DNA of 64,000 nt from DATGLG01 sp035294245 (lineage in GTDB: Bacteria; Pseudomonadota; Alphaproteobacteria; JACZXZ01): the NCBI GenBank assembly GCA_035294245.1, contig DATGLG010000017.1, positions 62,001 through 126,000 on the forward strand. The letters are read 5' to 3'. The notes beneath the pieces are model-generated. The model did not search any database and was not told the origin of the DNA. It worked only from the letters and a program-made list of their open reading frames with translations. This document shows positions 18,499 to 25,120 of the stretch, piece by piece (positions within the stretch are counted from its first letter, which is position 1; every line of letters starts with the position of its first letter). A program made the position numbers and the translations under genes.

Positions 18499-19514
18499 TG
18501 GGCAGCAGACCCGTGCGCCTTGGGGCTTTTGGCGCAATCCTGACGGCGCTCACCCTGCTCCTCGGCGCCTGCGTGCCGCGCATCCTGCCGCCGGGCCCGG
18601 ACATCGCCACGCCGGCGCTCAAGAGCGAAGATTTCGTCACCGCCGACGGACTCAAGCTGCCGGTGCGATCCTGGCTTCCCGCCGATGACAAGCCCAAGGC
18701 GATCATCCTCGCCCTTCACGGGATGAACGATTATTCCCACGCCTTCGCGATGCCCGGACCGTGGTGGGCGCTCCATGGGATTGCCACCTTCGCCTACGAC
18801 CAGCGCGGCTTTGGCGCGGCGCCCGAGCGCGGCTATTGGCCGGGTGTCGACGCCCTCGTCGGCGACATGGACGCCATGGTCAAGCTGCTCCATGCGCGCT
18901 ATCCGGGCGTGCCGGTCTATCTTCTCGGCGAGAGCATGGGAGCGGCCGTCGTGATGGTCGGGCTTGCCCGGCCGAGCCCGCCCCGGGTCGCGGGCGCCAT
19001 CTTGTCCTCGCCCGCCGTTTGGGGCCGCGACACCATGGATCTCGGCAAGCGCCTCGCCCTCTTCCTCGCGGTCCACACGATCCCCTGGTGGACGGTGACA
19101 GGCGCCAATCTCCATATCACCGCCTCGGATAATGTTTGGATGCTGATGGAGCTCAGCCGCGATCCGCGGGTGATCAAGGAGACGCGCATCGACGCGATCT
19201 GGGGCCTCGTCAATCTGATGGACGACGCCCTTGCCGCCGCACCGCACCTCGGCGGCGTGCCGCTTCTCATCCTTTACGGCGAAAAGGACGAGATCATCCC
19301 CAAGGAAGCGACGCGCACGATGATCGACGAGCTGCCTGCGCACCCGGCGGCGCCGCGCAAGCTCGCCGTCTATCGGCGCGGCTATCACCTGCTGTTGCGC
19401 GACCTCAATGGCGGGGTGGTATGGAGCGACATTCTCGCCTGGATCGACGACCCCGAAGCACCGCTTCCATCGGGAGCCGATCAGGGCGCGCGCGCCTGGC
19501 TCGACCGGAAATAG
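18498..19514 (+). CDS. alpha/beta hydrolase (S33-type lysophospholipase-like), putative lipoprotein
   Basis: 338 aa. The N-terminus has a signal peptide ending in a lipobox LLGAC (Cys about residue 24), which predicts an outer or inner membrane lipoprotein. The hydrolase core has LALHGMNDYSHAF, the nucleophile elbow LLGESMGAAV, the acid Asp in YGEKDEIIP and His in RGYHLLLRD. The fold suits cleavage of lysophospholipids or other esters; the true substrate is unknown. The ATG overlaps the stop of the ABC ATPase (TGATG), so the two are co-translated. It converges on nuoD. Confidence 0.83.
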   Translation: MGSRPVRLGAFGAILTALTLLLGACVPRILPPGPDIATPALKSEDFVTADGLKLPVRSWLPADDKPKAIILALHGMNDYSHAFAMPGPWWALHGIATFAYDQRGFGAAPERGYWPGVDALVGDMDAMVKLLHARYPGVPVYLLGESMGAAVVMVGLARPSPPRVAGAILSSPAVWGRDTMDLGKRLALFLAVHTIPWWTVTGANLHITASDNVWMLMELSRDPRVIKETRIDAIWGLVNLMDDALAAAPHLGGVPLLILYGEKDEIIPKEATRTMIDELPAHPAAPRKLAVYRRGYHLLLRDLNGGVVWSDILAWIDDPEAPLPSGADQGARAWLDRK

Positions 19515-19533
19515 CGCACATGCGCAACCGCGC

Positions 19534-20712
19534 TTAGCGGTCGATTTCTCCGAACACGATGTCCATGGAGCCAAGGATCGCCACCACGTCGGCGAGCATG
19601 TGCCCCTTGCTGCAGAAATCCATCGCCGAGAGATGGGGGAAGCCCGGCGCTCTGATATGGCAGCGATAGGGCCGATTGGTGCCGTCGGCCACCAGGTAGA
19701 CGCCGAACTCGCCCTTGGGCGCCTCGACGACCGTGTAGGTCTCGCCAGCCGGCACATGATAGCCCTCGGTGTAGAGCTTGAAGTGATTGATGAGGGCCTC
19801 CATCGACCGCTTCATCTCGGCGCGCGGCGGCGGGGCGATCTTCTGGTTCTGCACCATGAATGGCCCGCCGGGCATCCTCTCGCAGCATTGCTTGATGATC
19901 TTGAGACTCTCGCGCATCTCCTCGACGCGCACCAGATAGCGGTCATAGCAGTCGCCGTGCTTGCCGATAGGAATATCGAAATCCATCTCGGCATAGACGT
20001 CGTAGGGTTGGGCCTTGCGCAGATCCCAGGGCACGCCCGAAGCGCGCAGCATCGGCCCGCTGAAGCCCCAGTCGAGGGCATCCTTTCTGCTGACGATGCC
20101 GATATCGACGGTGCGCTGCTTGAAGATGCGGTTCTCGTTGAGGAGCTCTTCGAGGTCGTCGATATCGGCAGGGAACCTGTCCACCCACCTCATGACGTCA
20201 TCGAGGAGCCCTGGGGGCAGATCCTGGTGGACGCCGCCAGGCCTGAAATAGCCCGCATGCATGCGCGCCCCCGAGACGCGCTCATAGAATTCCATGAGGA
20301 TCTCGCGCTGCTCGAACCCCCAGAGCATCGGCGTTATCGCACCAACGTCGAAGGCGAAGGCCGGTACGTTCAACAGATGATTCAGGATCCGTGTGATCTC
20401 GGCGAAGAGCACGCGGATATATTGGCCGCGCGGTGGCGGCCGAATGCCGAGGAGCTTCTCGACCGCGAGGGCAAAGGCGTGCTCTTGCGACATCGGCGAC
20501 ACGTAGTCCAGCCGGTCGAAATAGTGCACCGATTGGAGGTACGTCTTGTATTCGATGAGCTTCTCGGTGGCGCGATGAAGAAGGCCGATATGGGGATCGG
20601 CCCGCTCGACGATCTCGCCGTCCATTTCCAGTACCATGCGCAGCACCCCATGCGCCGCGGGGTGCTGCGGCCCGAAGTTCATCGTCATGTTCTTGATCTG
20701 CACCTCGGCCAT
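19534..20712 (-). CDS. nuoD: NADH-quinone oxidoreductase subunit D (stand-alone copy)
   Basis: 392 aa from the ATG of MAEVQIKNMTMNFGPQHPAA; the longer frame to 20826 is non-homologous. Family marks include HGVLRMVLEMDGE, IGLLHRATEKLIEYK, SPMSQEHAFALAVEKLL, GARMHAGYFRPGGVHQDLP and the C-terminus LADVVAILGSMDIVFGEIDR. NuoD is the 49-kDa subunit of complex I that helps form the quinone pocket with NuoB. No other nuo gene lies nearby, although nuoD is normally between nuoC and nuoE. The reading frame is complete with no visible lesion, so it is either a relocated only copy or an extra one. Confidence 0.95.
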   Translation of the reverse strand: MAEVQIKNMTMNFGPQHPAAHGVLRMVLEMDGEIVERADPHIGLLHRATEKLIEYKTYLQSVHYFDRLDYVSPMSQEHAFALAVEKLLGIRPPPRGQYIRVLFAEITRILNHLLNVPAFAFDVGAITPMLWGFEQREILMEFYERVSGARMHAGYFRPGGVHQDLPPGLLDDVMRWVDRFPADIDDLEELLNENRIFKQRTVDIGIVSRKDALDWGFSGPMLRASGVPWDLRKAQPYDVYAEMDFDIPIGKHGDCYDRYLVRVEEMRESLKIIKQCCERMPGGPFMVQNQKIAPPPRAEMKRSMEALINHFKLYTEGYHVPAGETYTVVEAPKGEFGVYLVADGTNRPYRCHIRAPGFPHLSAMDFCSKGHMLADVVAILGSMDIVFGEIDR

Positions 20713-21108
20713 ATTGATCGCGTCTCCGCTCTCGCGCCGTTGGGGAAGGCCTGCCGCACCAGCGCTCACGAGAGCCAATGCACGGGCGGAGCAATCGTTC
20801 CGCGGCAACGATTTACAGGGAGACATGACGCGGGTGCCGGCTTGAAACCTTAACGGAACATTGCCGGGAAATTAAATCGAGCCAGCGCCGACACTTCGCG
20901 GGTGCGATCTGCAGCACGGCGGCGCTTGCCCGCCCAAGGGCAAGCGACGGGGAATCCATGCGAATCCGCTCTATTCTCAGCCCGCGGCGCCGCAATCGTC
21001 GGGGTTGGCCCCTGCGACGGCGCCTTAACTTCGGCGCGGCGCGTCTCAAATTTAGTGGCGAATGGGTAGCGTCCGGGAAAGAGGGAAGGCAGTCAGTTGG
21101 AGGTAGCC
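20713..21108. other. 396-bp intergenic region between divergent nuoD and a membrane-protein gene
   Basis: No convincing gene. It must hold the promoters of nuoD (minus) and of the membrane protein (plus), but no strong -35/-10 pair stands out. A perfect 9-bp inverted repeat (20923-20931 with 20938-20946, CGCTTGCCC / GGGCAAGCG, 6-base loop) has no T-run on either side. A 52-codon Arg-rich open frame at 20958-21116 overlaps the next gene and has no credible ribosome site. Confidence 0.5.
20923..20946. repeat. 9-bp perfect inverted repeat (hairpin)
   Basis: CGCTTGCCC and GGGCAAGCG flank a six-base loop. There is no poly-T tract, so an intrinsic terminator is unlikely. It could be a protein-binding palindrome or an RNA hairpin in the leader of either neighbour. 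Confidence 0.45.
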
Positions 21109-21801
21109 ATGACTAGACATGGAATATTGTCCGGCAATCATCCTGCCACGACCCAGTCGCTCATCCAGATCGTGGTCGGCGTTGCCGCAATCGTGCTCGC
21201 GATCATTGGCCTCGCCAAGATGTCGTCACAATCCCTGCCTCAATATCTCGATGCGGTGGCTGGCATCGTGGTCGGCCTCGGCCTCCTCTTCGTCGGTTGG
21301 ACCGTGCTCGAGGAGTACGCCAAGCTCGTGGCGAGTTCCAGCGCGACCGAGGAGGCGAGCCTCAATGTCGGCGGGGTCACCGTCGAGCTTTTCGTGGGCG
21401 GTGCCGCGATCATTCTCGGCGTGCTGGCTTTGCTGCAAATCACGCCGATGGTGATGATCTCGGTGCAGTTCATCCTGATCGGCGCCGGTCTCGTCCTGAA
21501 CAGCTCCACCACTGTTCGCGTCGAAGCGATGAGGGTGGCGCAAGAAACCAAGTCGGAGATCGTGCAGCGCGTGAGCGGCGAGGTCGCGACCTCGGCGGCG
21601 ATGGTGCAGATCCTGGCCGGCCTCGGCGCCCTCATCCTCGGCATTCTTGCCCTGGTCGGCTTTGCATCCCTCGACCTGACGCTCGCCGGGGCGATCGTCG
21701 TGGGCGCTGCCCTCGCAATGAATGGCACCTCCCTCAGCGGCTGGATCATCTCGGTGCTGATCCCCCAAGCTGGCGGCGGCGAGGTCGCTCATCACGCCTG
21801 A
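21109..21801 (+). CDS. hypothetical six-helix membrane protein with threefold internal repeat
   Basis: 230 aa, not recognised. The ATG has GGAGG five bases upstream. The sequence is three copies of a hydrophobic helix hairpin of about 40 residues starting VGVAAIVLAIIGLAKM (about 23), VGGAAIILGVLALLQI (about 95) and LAGLGALILGILALVGF (about 168). Each is followed by a second Gly/Ala/Val/Ile-rich helix. Short polar linkers (SSSATEEASLNV; RVEAMRVAQETKSEIVQ) separate them. There are no charged residues inside the helices that would suggest a transporter. It is monocistronic, with a strong hairpin just after the stop. Confidence 0.7.
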   Translation: MTRHGILSGNHPATTQSLIQIVVGVAAIVLAIIGLAKMSSQSLPQYLDAVAGIVVGLGLLFVGWTVLEEYAKLVASSSATEEASLNVGGVTVELFVGGAAIILGVLALLQITPMVMISVQFILIGAGLVLNSSTTVRVEAMRVAQETKSEIVQRVSGEVATSAAMVQILAGLGALILGILALVGFASLDLTLAGAIVVGAALAMNGTSLSGWIISVLIPQAGGGEVAHHA

Positions 21802-22087
21802 TCGACGCCTGATCGCTTGAATCTCGGGCCGTGCGCATCGCTTCCCGGGGCGCACGGCCCCCTTTCTCCCGAAACGAATCCACGGAGGCTTGCAAGGGCG
21901 GTGGCTCCTGCGGGCCGGGGGGCACGGGGGTGGGCCGCGGCGGCTCCTTGACCGGCGGCGGCGCGTCGGGATCCGGAGGCGGCGGCGGATTGCCCGGCGG
22001 CTTCGGCTTTCCCGGCTGCTGCGCGCGAAGACCTTTCAAGTGATGCAGGGTGACACGGCGGAATTCGCTCAAACCGGCATTGGTCAT
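21746..22087 (-). CDS. small proline-rich protein, unknown function
   Basis: 113 aa, not recognised. The ATG at 22087 has a perfect AGGAGG eight bases upstream, the main reason to believe it. The N-terminus MTNAGLSEFRRVTLHHLKGL is amphipathic, followed by a Pro/Lys/Pro stretch (about residues 24-60; PPGNPPPPPDPDAPPP, KEPPRPTPVPPGPQEPPP) and a charged Arg-rich tail. The 3' end overlaps the convergent membrane-protein gene by 56 bp. Composition alone gives no function; the Pro-rich part could be a linker or an SH3-like ligand. Confidence 0.5.
   Translation of the reverse strand: MTNAGLSEFRRVTLHHLKGLRAQQPGKPKPPGNPPPPPDPDAPPPVKEPPRPTPVPPGPQEPPPLQASVDSFREKGGRAPREAMRTARDSSDQASIRRDERPRRRQLGGSAPR
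21826..21868 (+). terminator. putative intrinsic terminator of the repeat membrane-protein gene
   Basis: An 11-bp perfect stem (GGGCCGTGCGC / GCGCACGGCCC) with a 13-base loop, followed by CCTTTCTCC, 25 bp after the membrane-protein stop. The T-tract is weak. The hairpin lies inside the 3' part of the antisense proline-rich ORF. Confidence 0.5.
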
Positions 22088-22164
22088 GGGCGAGCCTCCT
22101 GAAATTGTGACAGCATCGACCCGGTCGTACTTGGACCGACTCAGGAGAATCGGCCAAAACAGCC

Positions 22165-22200
22165 GCAAGGAAATGGATGGTGCTAAATCGGCTTCGCTCC
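22165..22200 (+). repeat. direct repeat copy 1 (36 bp), duplicated 3' end of the PAS gene
   Basis: Matches copy 2 (22238-22273) in 35 of 36 positions, beginning GCAAGGAAATGGATG; copy start to copy start is 73 bp. On the minus strand it contains the sequence of the last codons and stop of the PAS gene (GAKPI-stop) plus bases downstream. It is therefore a displaced partial copy of the gene end. Confidence 0.9.
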
Positions 22201-22237
22201 GCCGACGAGCCCGCCTGGGCGCAACGCGCCCGCGCGG

Positions 22238-22273
22238 GCAAGGAAATGGATGCTGCTAAATCGGCTTCGCTCC
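22238..22273 (+). repeat. direct repeat copy 2 (36 bp), spanning the PAS gene stop
   Basis: This copy contains the real stop of the PAS gene. Only one base differs from copy 1 (C for G at position 16). Slipped replication or unequal recombination of a 73-bp unit is the simplest source. Confidence 0.9.
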
Positions 22274-22831
22274 AGCCGCGGCAGCAGCGACCTCCTCCGG
22301 CGATAAGACTTGGACTACGCGCGGCTCGAGACCCGTCGGGCTACGGATGTCGATGGTTTGGCGCAACGGGGAATCGGAGATGAAGCTGAAGGCCGTGAGG
22401 ATCATGCTGACATCCGTGCCATTCTCGGAGAGCGGCATCATGACACGGTGAGCGCTGATCGAAGGCTCGCGGCCGAAGGGATGCTTTCCCTTCGTGCTGT
22501 ACTCGCTGCGCGCAAAGAGCGGTCGCTTCTCGGTAACGACCGTACGGCAAAGGCTCTCGACGAAGGCCCGTCGATCTCCGGAAAGGAGCTCATCGACATA
22601 GAGACCCGTGTAATCGAGCCCATAGGCCTCGACCACAGCTGTCCCGACGAGGCGATAGCGGAAGCGCCTGCCCTCCTCGCCGACCTCGGCGAGGCTGAGA
22701 TAGGGCAGGAGCTTGGGAATCTCCATTGGGTCGATATCATCGCGCCGCGGCATGGCCCGGCCGGCGCGCTTACTCTCCCAATATCTCAGCATCCCCGCCA
22801 GCACGGGATCGTCCCGATATGCCAAGCTCAT
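22256..22831 (-). CDS. PAS-domain protein (PAS_5-like family), unknown role
   Basis: 191 aa from the ATG at 22831, which has a purine-rich GGGGGGAAAGAGG just before it. The family block is MLRYWESKRAGRAMPRRDDI followed by DPMEIPKLLPYLSLAEV and RFRYRLVGTAV, the pattern of short single-domain PAS_5 proteins abundant in Rhodospirillales and other alphaproteobacteria. It has no output domain, so it may bind a small ligand or partner. The C-terminus ends in an alanine run followed by GAKPI, and that end is duplicated downstream. Confidence 0.75.
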   Translation of the reverse strand: MSLAYRDDPVLAGMLRYWESKRAGRAMPRRDDIDPMEIPKLLPYLSLAEVGEEGRRFRYRLVGTAVVEAYGLDYTGLYVDELLSGDRRAFVESLCRTVVTEKRPLFARSEYSTKGKHPFGREPSISAHRVMMPLSENGTDVSMILTAFSFISDSPLRQTIDIRSPTGLEPRVVQVLSPEEVAAAAAGAKPI

Positions 22832-22997
22832 CCTCTTTCCCCCCGGCAACCCAGCGTTTATAGGCCAAAACGAGGGCGATTTGCCAACCGGACGTTGCGC
22901 CGGCGGGAGGTCTTGCGCCTCTGGGTGTTTTCCGCGCCCTGAGTCAGGGTTTCGGCGGATGTTTCCTGCCACCCCAGGCTGCTACCTTGCAAGCATC

Positions 22998-23015
22998 AGA
23001 ACGGGTGGCCGTTCT
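22998..23015 (+). repeat. 7-bp perfect hairpin upstream of a terminator
   Basis: AGAACGG and CCGTTCT flank GTGG. It precedes the strong terminator-like hairpin by 21 bp, the arrangement seen at the 3' end of many small RNAs. No promoter was confidently identified upstream. Confidence 0.4.
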
Positions 23016-23036
23016 GACCCCTCATAACGCGCCTGG

Positions 23037-23066
23037 CCCCGCCGCCGTTGCGGCGGGGTCATTTTT
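23037..23066 (+). terminator. intrinsic terminator-like hairpin
   Basis: Perfect stem CCCCGCCGC / GCGGCGGGG with a CGTT loop followed by TCATTTTT. It lies about 200 bp from the PAS gene start and 78 bp before the 59-codon gene. No known gene precedes it on this strand, suggesting that it ends a small RNA. Confidence 0.65.
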
Positions 23067-23143
23067 GAAAGCTGGCCCGCAAAAAATTTGGCCCGGCATC
23101 GTAAGGAATTTGAAAGGGTAGCCGGGTTGCGTTATCTTCCATT

Positions 23144-23323
23144 ATGCCTTCCCGAAGTCTTAGCCAGCGCCTCCAGGATAAGCTCCGCAGGGACGAGGAA
23201 TCTGTCGCACGCATGGCGAAGGTGGTTGAAGAGACCAAGCGCGAGCTTATGCGGGCAAAGCAGCTGGAAGAGAAAATTCGACGCCAGCAGGCGGCCAGTC
23301 GTAAGGCGGCCCGCCCGGATTGA
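23144..23323 (+). CDS. small hypothetical protein, charged helical (59 aa)
   Basis: 59 codons from ATG to TGA. The product begins MPSRSLSQRLQDKLRRDEES and continues through VARMAKVVEETKRELMRAK to a Lys/Arg/Gln-rich end. It is almost all Glu, Lys, Arg, Gln, Leu and Ala, predicting one long amphipathic helix or coiled coil and no membrane segment. No strong ribosome site is visible, but codon use has the strong third-position GC of neighbouring genes in its second half. A terminator lies about 150 bp downstream. No function can be given. Confidence 0.5.
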   Translation: MPSRSLSQRLQDKLRRDEESVARMAKVVEETKRELMRAKQLEEKIRRQQAASRKAARPD

Positions 23324-23475
23324 AACATCAAGGTCGCCCCCAGCACGACCACGCCCGAATATTGGCCCAATAAGATCGCGAAAGCCGACTCTTGTGATCT
23401 CCTGGTGAAACCCGGAATAGGGCCTTTCGCGCCGGGTCTATCGCTTCGGCAACGCTGCCCACCCTCCTCGACTTC

Positions 23476-23508
23476 ACGCCTGCCGGACGCACCGGCAGGC
23501 GTGTTTTT
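23476..23508 (+). terminator. intrinsic terminator
   Basis: Perfect 11-bp stem ACGCCTGCCGG / CCGGCAGGCGT, five-base loop ACGCA, followed by GTTTTT. It is a textbook Rho-independent site located between the two small genes, ending transcription of the 59-codon gene or of a transcript in the 150 bp after it. Confidence 0.8.
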
Positions 23509-23528
23509 CCCGGGCTGCCGGAGCGAGA

Positions 23529-23702
23529 ATGAGACGCGCTGAAGAATGGCGAGAGGACGCTGCGACGTTGCGCAGGCTGGCGGAGACCGCGAGCGATGCC
23601 GGGATCCGCGGCATGCTGATCGAGCTTGCGCGGCGCTACGAGCATCTGGCGGAGCGCGTCGCGGACAGGAAGGGCGCCGGAGCCTCGCACCCTCCGACTT
23701 GA
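23529..23702 (+). CDS. small hypothetical protein, helical (57 aa)
   Basis: 57 codons from ATG to TGA, with CCGGAGCGAGA directly upstream acting as a ribosome site. The product begins MRRAEEWREDAATLRRLAET, then has IRGMLIELARRYEHLAERV. This resembles the short alphaproteobacterial proteins built of two amphipathic helices (RAEE...LAR.YE.LAE pattern) that are often annotated only as hypothetical. It starts 21 bp after a terminator and is followed 65 bp later by the Rieske oxygenase gene. Confidence 0.65.
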   Translation: MRRAEEWREDAATLRRLAETASDAGIRGMLIELARRYEHLAERVADRKGAGASHPPT

Positions 23703-23767
23703 TCCATCGTCCGGCGCTTCCTACGATGCGCCCCGCGATCAAGCGGCCGCGACGAGGAAGAGACCCG

Positions 23768-24916
23768 ATGATGGATGGGACGAAGCGTCAAGCCGACAGC
23801 AAGCTGCCTCGTGAAGCGCCGGCAGCTGTCGAAGGGGGGGCACGCGCGCTGCCCGGCTGGTGCTATCGCTCGGAGCGCTTCTTTGCGGCGGAGATGCGCC
23901 ACATTCATCATCGCAACTGGTTCTTCGTCGGTCGCGTCGAGGAGCTGAAATCCCCCGGCGACTACCGTGCAATCGAGACCGTCGGTGGTCCCGTGATCCT
24001 GCTGCGCGACCGGGAGGGGCAGTTGCGCGCTTTCGCCAATTGCTGCCGGCACCGCGGCTCCCTCCTTCTCGCCGGCCGCGGCAATGTCCGAGCCATCACC
24101 TGTCCCTATCATGCCTGGAGTTATCGCCTCGACGGGACCCTTCTCGGCGCTCCGGCCATGGAGCGGACGGCGGATTTCGACAGGAATGCCCATGGTCTCA
24201 TCCCCGTGCGATTGGAGACATGGCAAGGCTTCGTCTTCCTCAATTTCGACAATATGGCGCCGCCTCTCGCCGAGCATCTCGGCGATCTTCCGGCCAAGCT
24301 TGGCGGCTATCGCTTCGAGGAGATGGTCTGCACTTGGCGCGCCGAGATCGAATGCCGGTGCAATTGGAAGATGCTCGTCGAAAATGCCCTCGAAGCCTAT
24401 CACACCGGCCTGGTGCATGCCGCGACCGTGGGTGCGCAGCGGGAGGCGTTCATTCCCACCCGTGGCGCTTGGGTCTGTCTTCAGGTGCTGAGCGGCACCA
24501 GCGTCGCGGTGCTCGGTCGGGCTCCCCCCTTCCCGCCAATCGACGGGCTGAGCGAGGAGGCGAAGCAAGGCACCTATTTCACCATGGTCCTTCCCACGAC
24601 GCAGTTCGCCTGCGCACAGGATTCGATGTGGTGGCTCGCCATGCGGCCGGTCGCGCCCGACCGCACGGTCCTTTCCCTCGGCGGCTGCTTTCCCCGCAGC
24701 ACGGCGGCCCGCGCCGATTTCGAAGAGGGCGCCGCCGCCTATTACGAGCGCTGGCGCCGTGTCGCGGAGGAGGATGTGGGCATACTCGAGACGCAGCAGA
24801 AGGGATTGGCCTCGATCCTCTTCACCCCCGGCCGCCTCTCCTGGCGCGACGCGCTCGTCAAGGCCGTCGACGACTGGGTGCTGGCGCAGCTTCCGGAATC
24901 GGAGCGGCGGGAATAG
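23768..24916 (+). CDS. Rieske non-heme iron oxygenase, large (alpha) subunit
   Basis: 382 aa from the ATG-ATG at 23768, with GAGGAAGAG upstream. The Rieske 2Fe-2S site is CRHRGSLLL followed by ITCPYHAWSYRLDG (CxH...CxxH). The mononuclear iron site is ENALEAYHTGLVH within NWKMLVENALEAYH. Such enzymes insert oxygen into aromatic rings or demethylate quaternary amines with electrons from a separate reductase. No beta subunit, ferredoxin or reductase gene is adjacent. The compound oxidised cannot be told from the sequence. Confidence 0.9.
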   Translation: MMDGTKRQADSKLPREAPAAVEGGARALPGWCYRSERFFAAEMRHIHHRNWFFVGRVEELKSPGDYRAIETVGGPVILLRDREGQLRAFANCCRHRGSLLLAGRGNVRAITCPYHAWSYRLDGTLLGAPAMERTADFDRNAHGLIPVRLETWQGFVFLNFDNMAPPLAEHLGDLPAKLGGYRFEEMVCTWRAEIECRCNWKMLVENALEAYHTGLVHAATVGAQREAFIPTRGAWVCLQVLSGTSVAVLGRAPPFPPIDGLSEEAKQGTYFTMVLPTTQFACAQDSMWWLAMRPVAPDRTVLSLGGCFPRSTAARADFEEGAAAYYERWRRVAEEDVGILETQQKGLASILFTPGRLSWRDALVKAVDDWVLAQLPESERRE

Positions 24917-25120
24917 TTGCGCGCCCCCTGCGGCGCCGGATTGTCATTCGGCCAGCCCGGCCGCGACTACCCGCCGGGCGGTGCAGTCAATTCCTGCAGG
25001 CGCGGCGCAACGCGATCACGCGCGCCGACCCTCATCGCTCGTCCAAAGTGGCGCAGGGCTTTGCCTTTTCGATGGTGCCGCTTAATCTATCGCGTGATCG
25101 GAGCACCGAGGGGAGGCACC

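Larger units (their letters stand above)
22832..23143. other. 312-bp gene-free stretch holding two hairpins
   Basis: Between the divergent PAS gene and the 59-codon small gene. The plus strand has a 7-bp stem with four-base loop (AGAACGG / CCGTTCT, 22998-23015) and then a 9-bp GC stem with a T-run (23037-23066). Nothing upstream on the plus strand is a recognisable gene, so a short non-coding transcript ending here is possible. Confidence 0.4.

Noticed and set aside
20958..21116. 52-codon Arg-rich open frame before the repeat membrane protein
   Set aside because: No ribosome site, overlaps the next gene's start, and no sign of protein-like composition.
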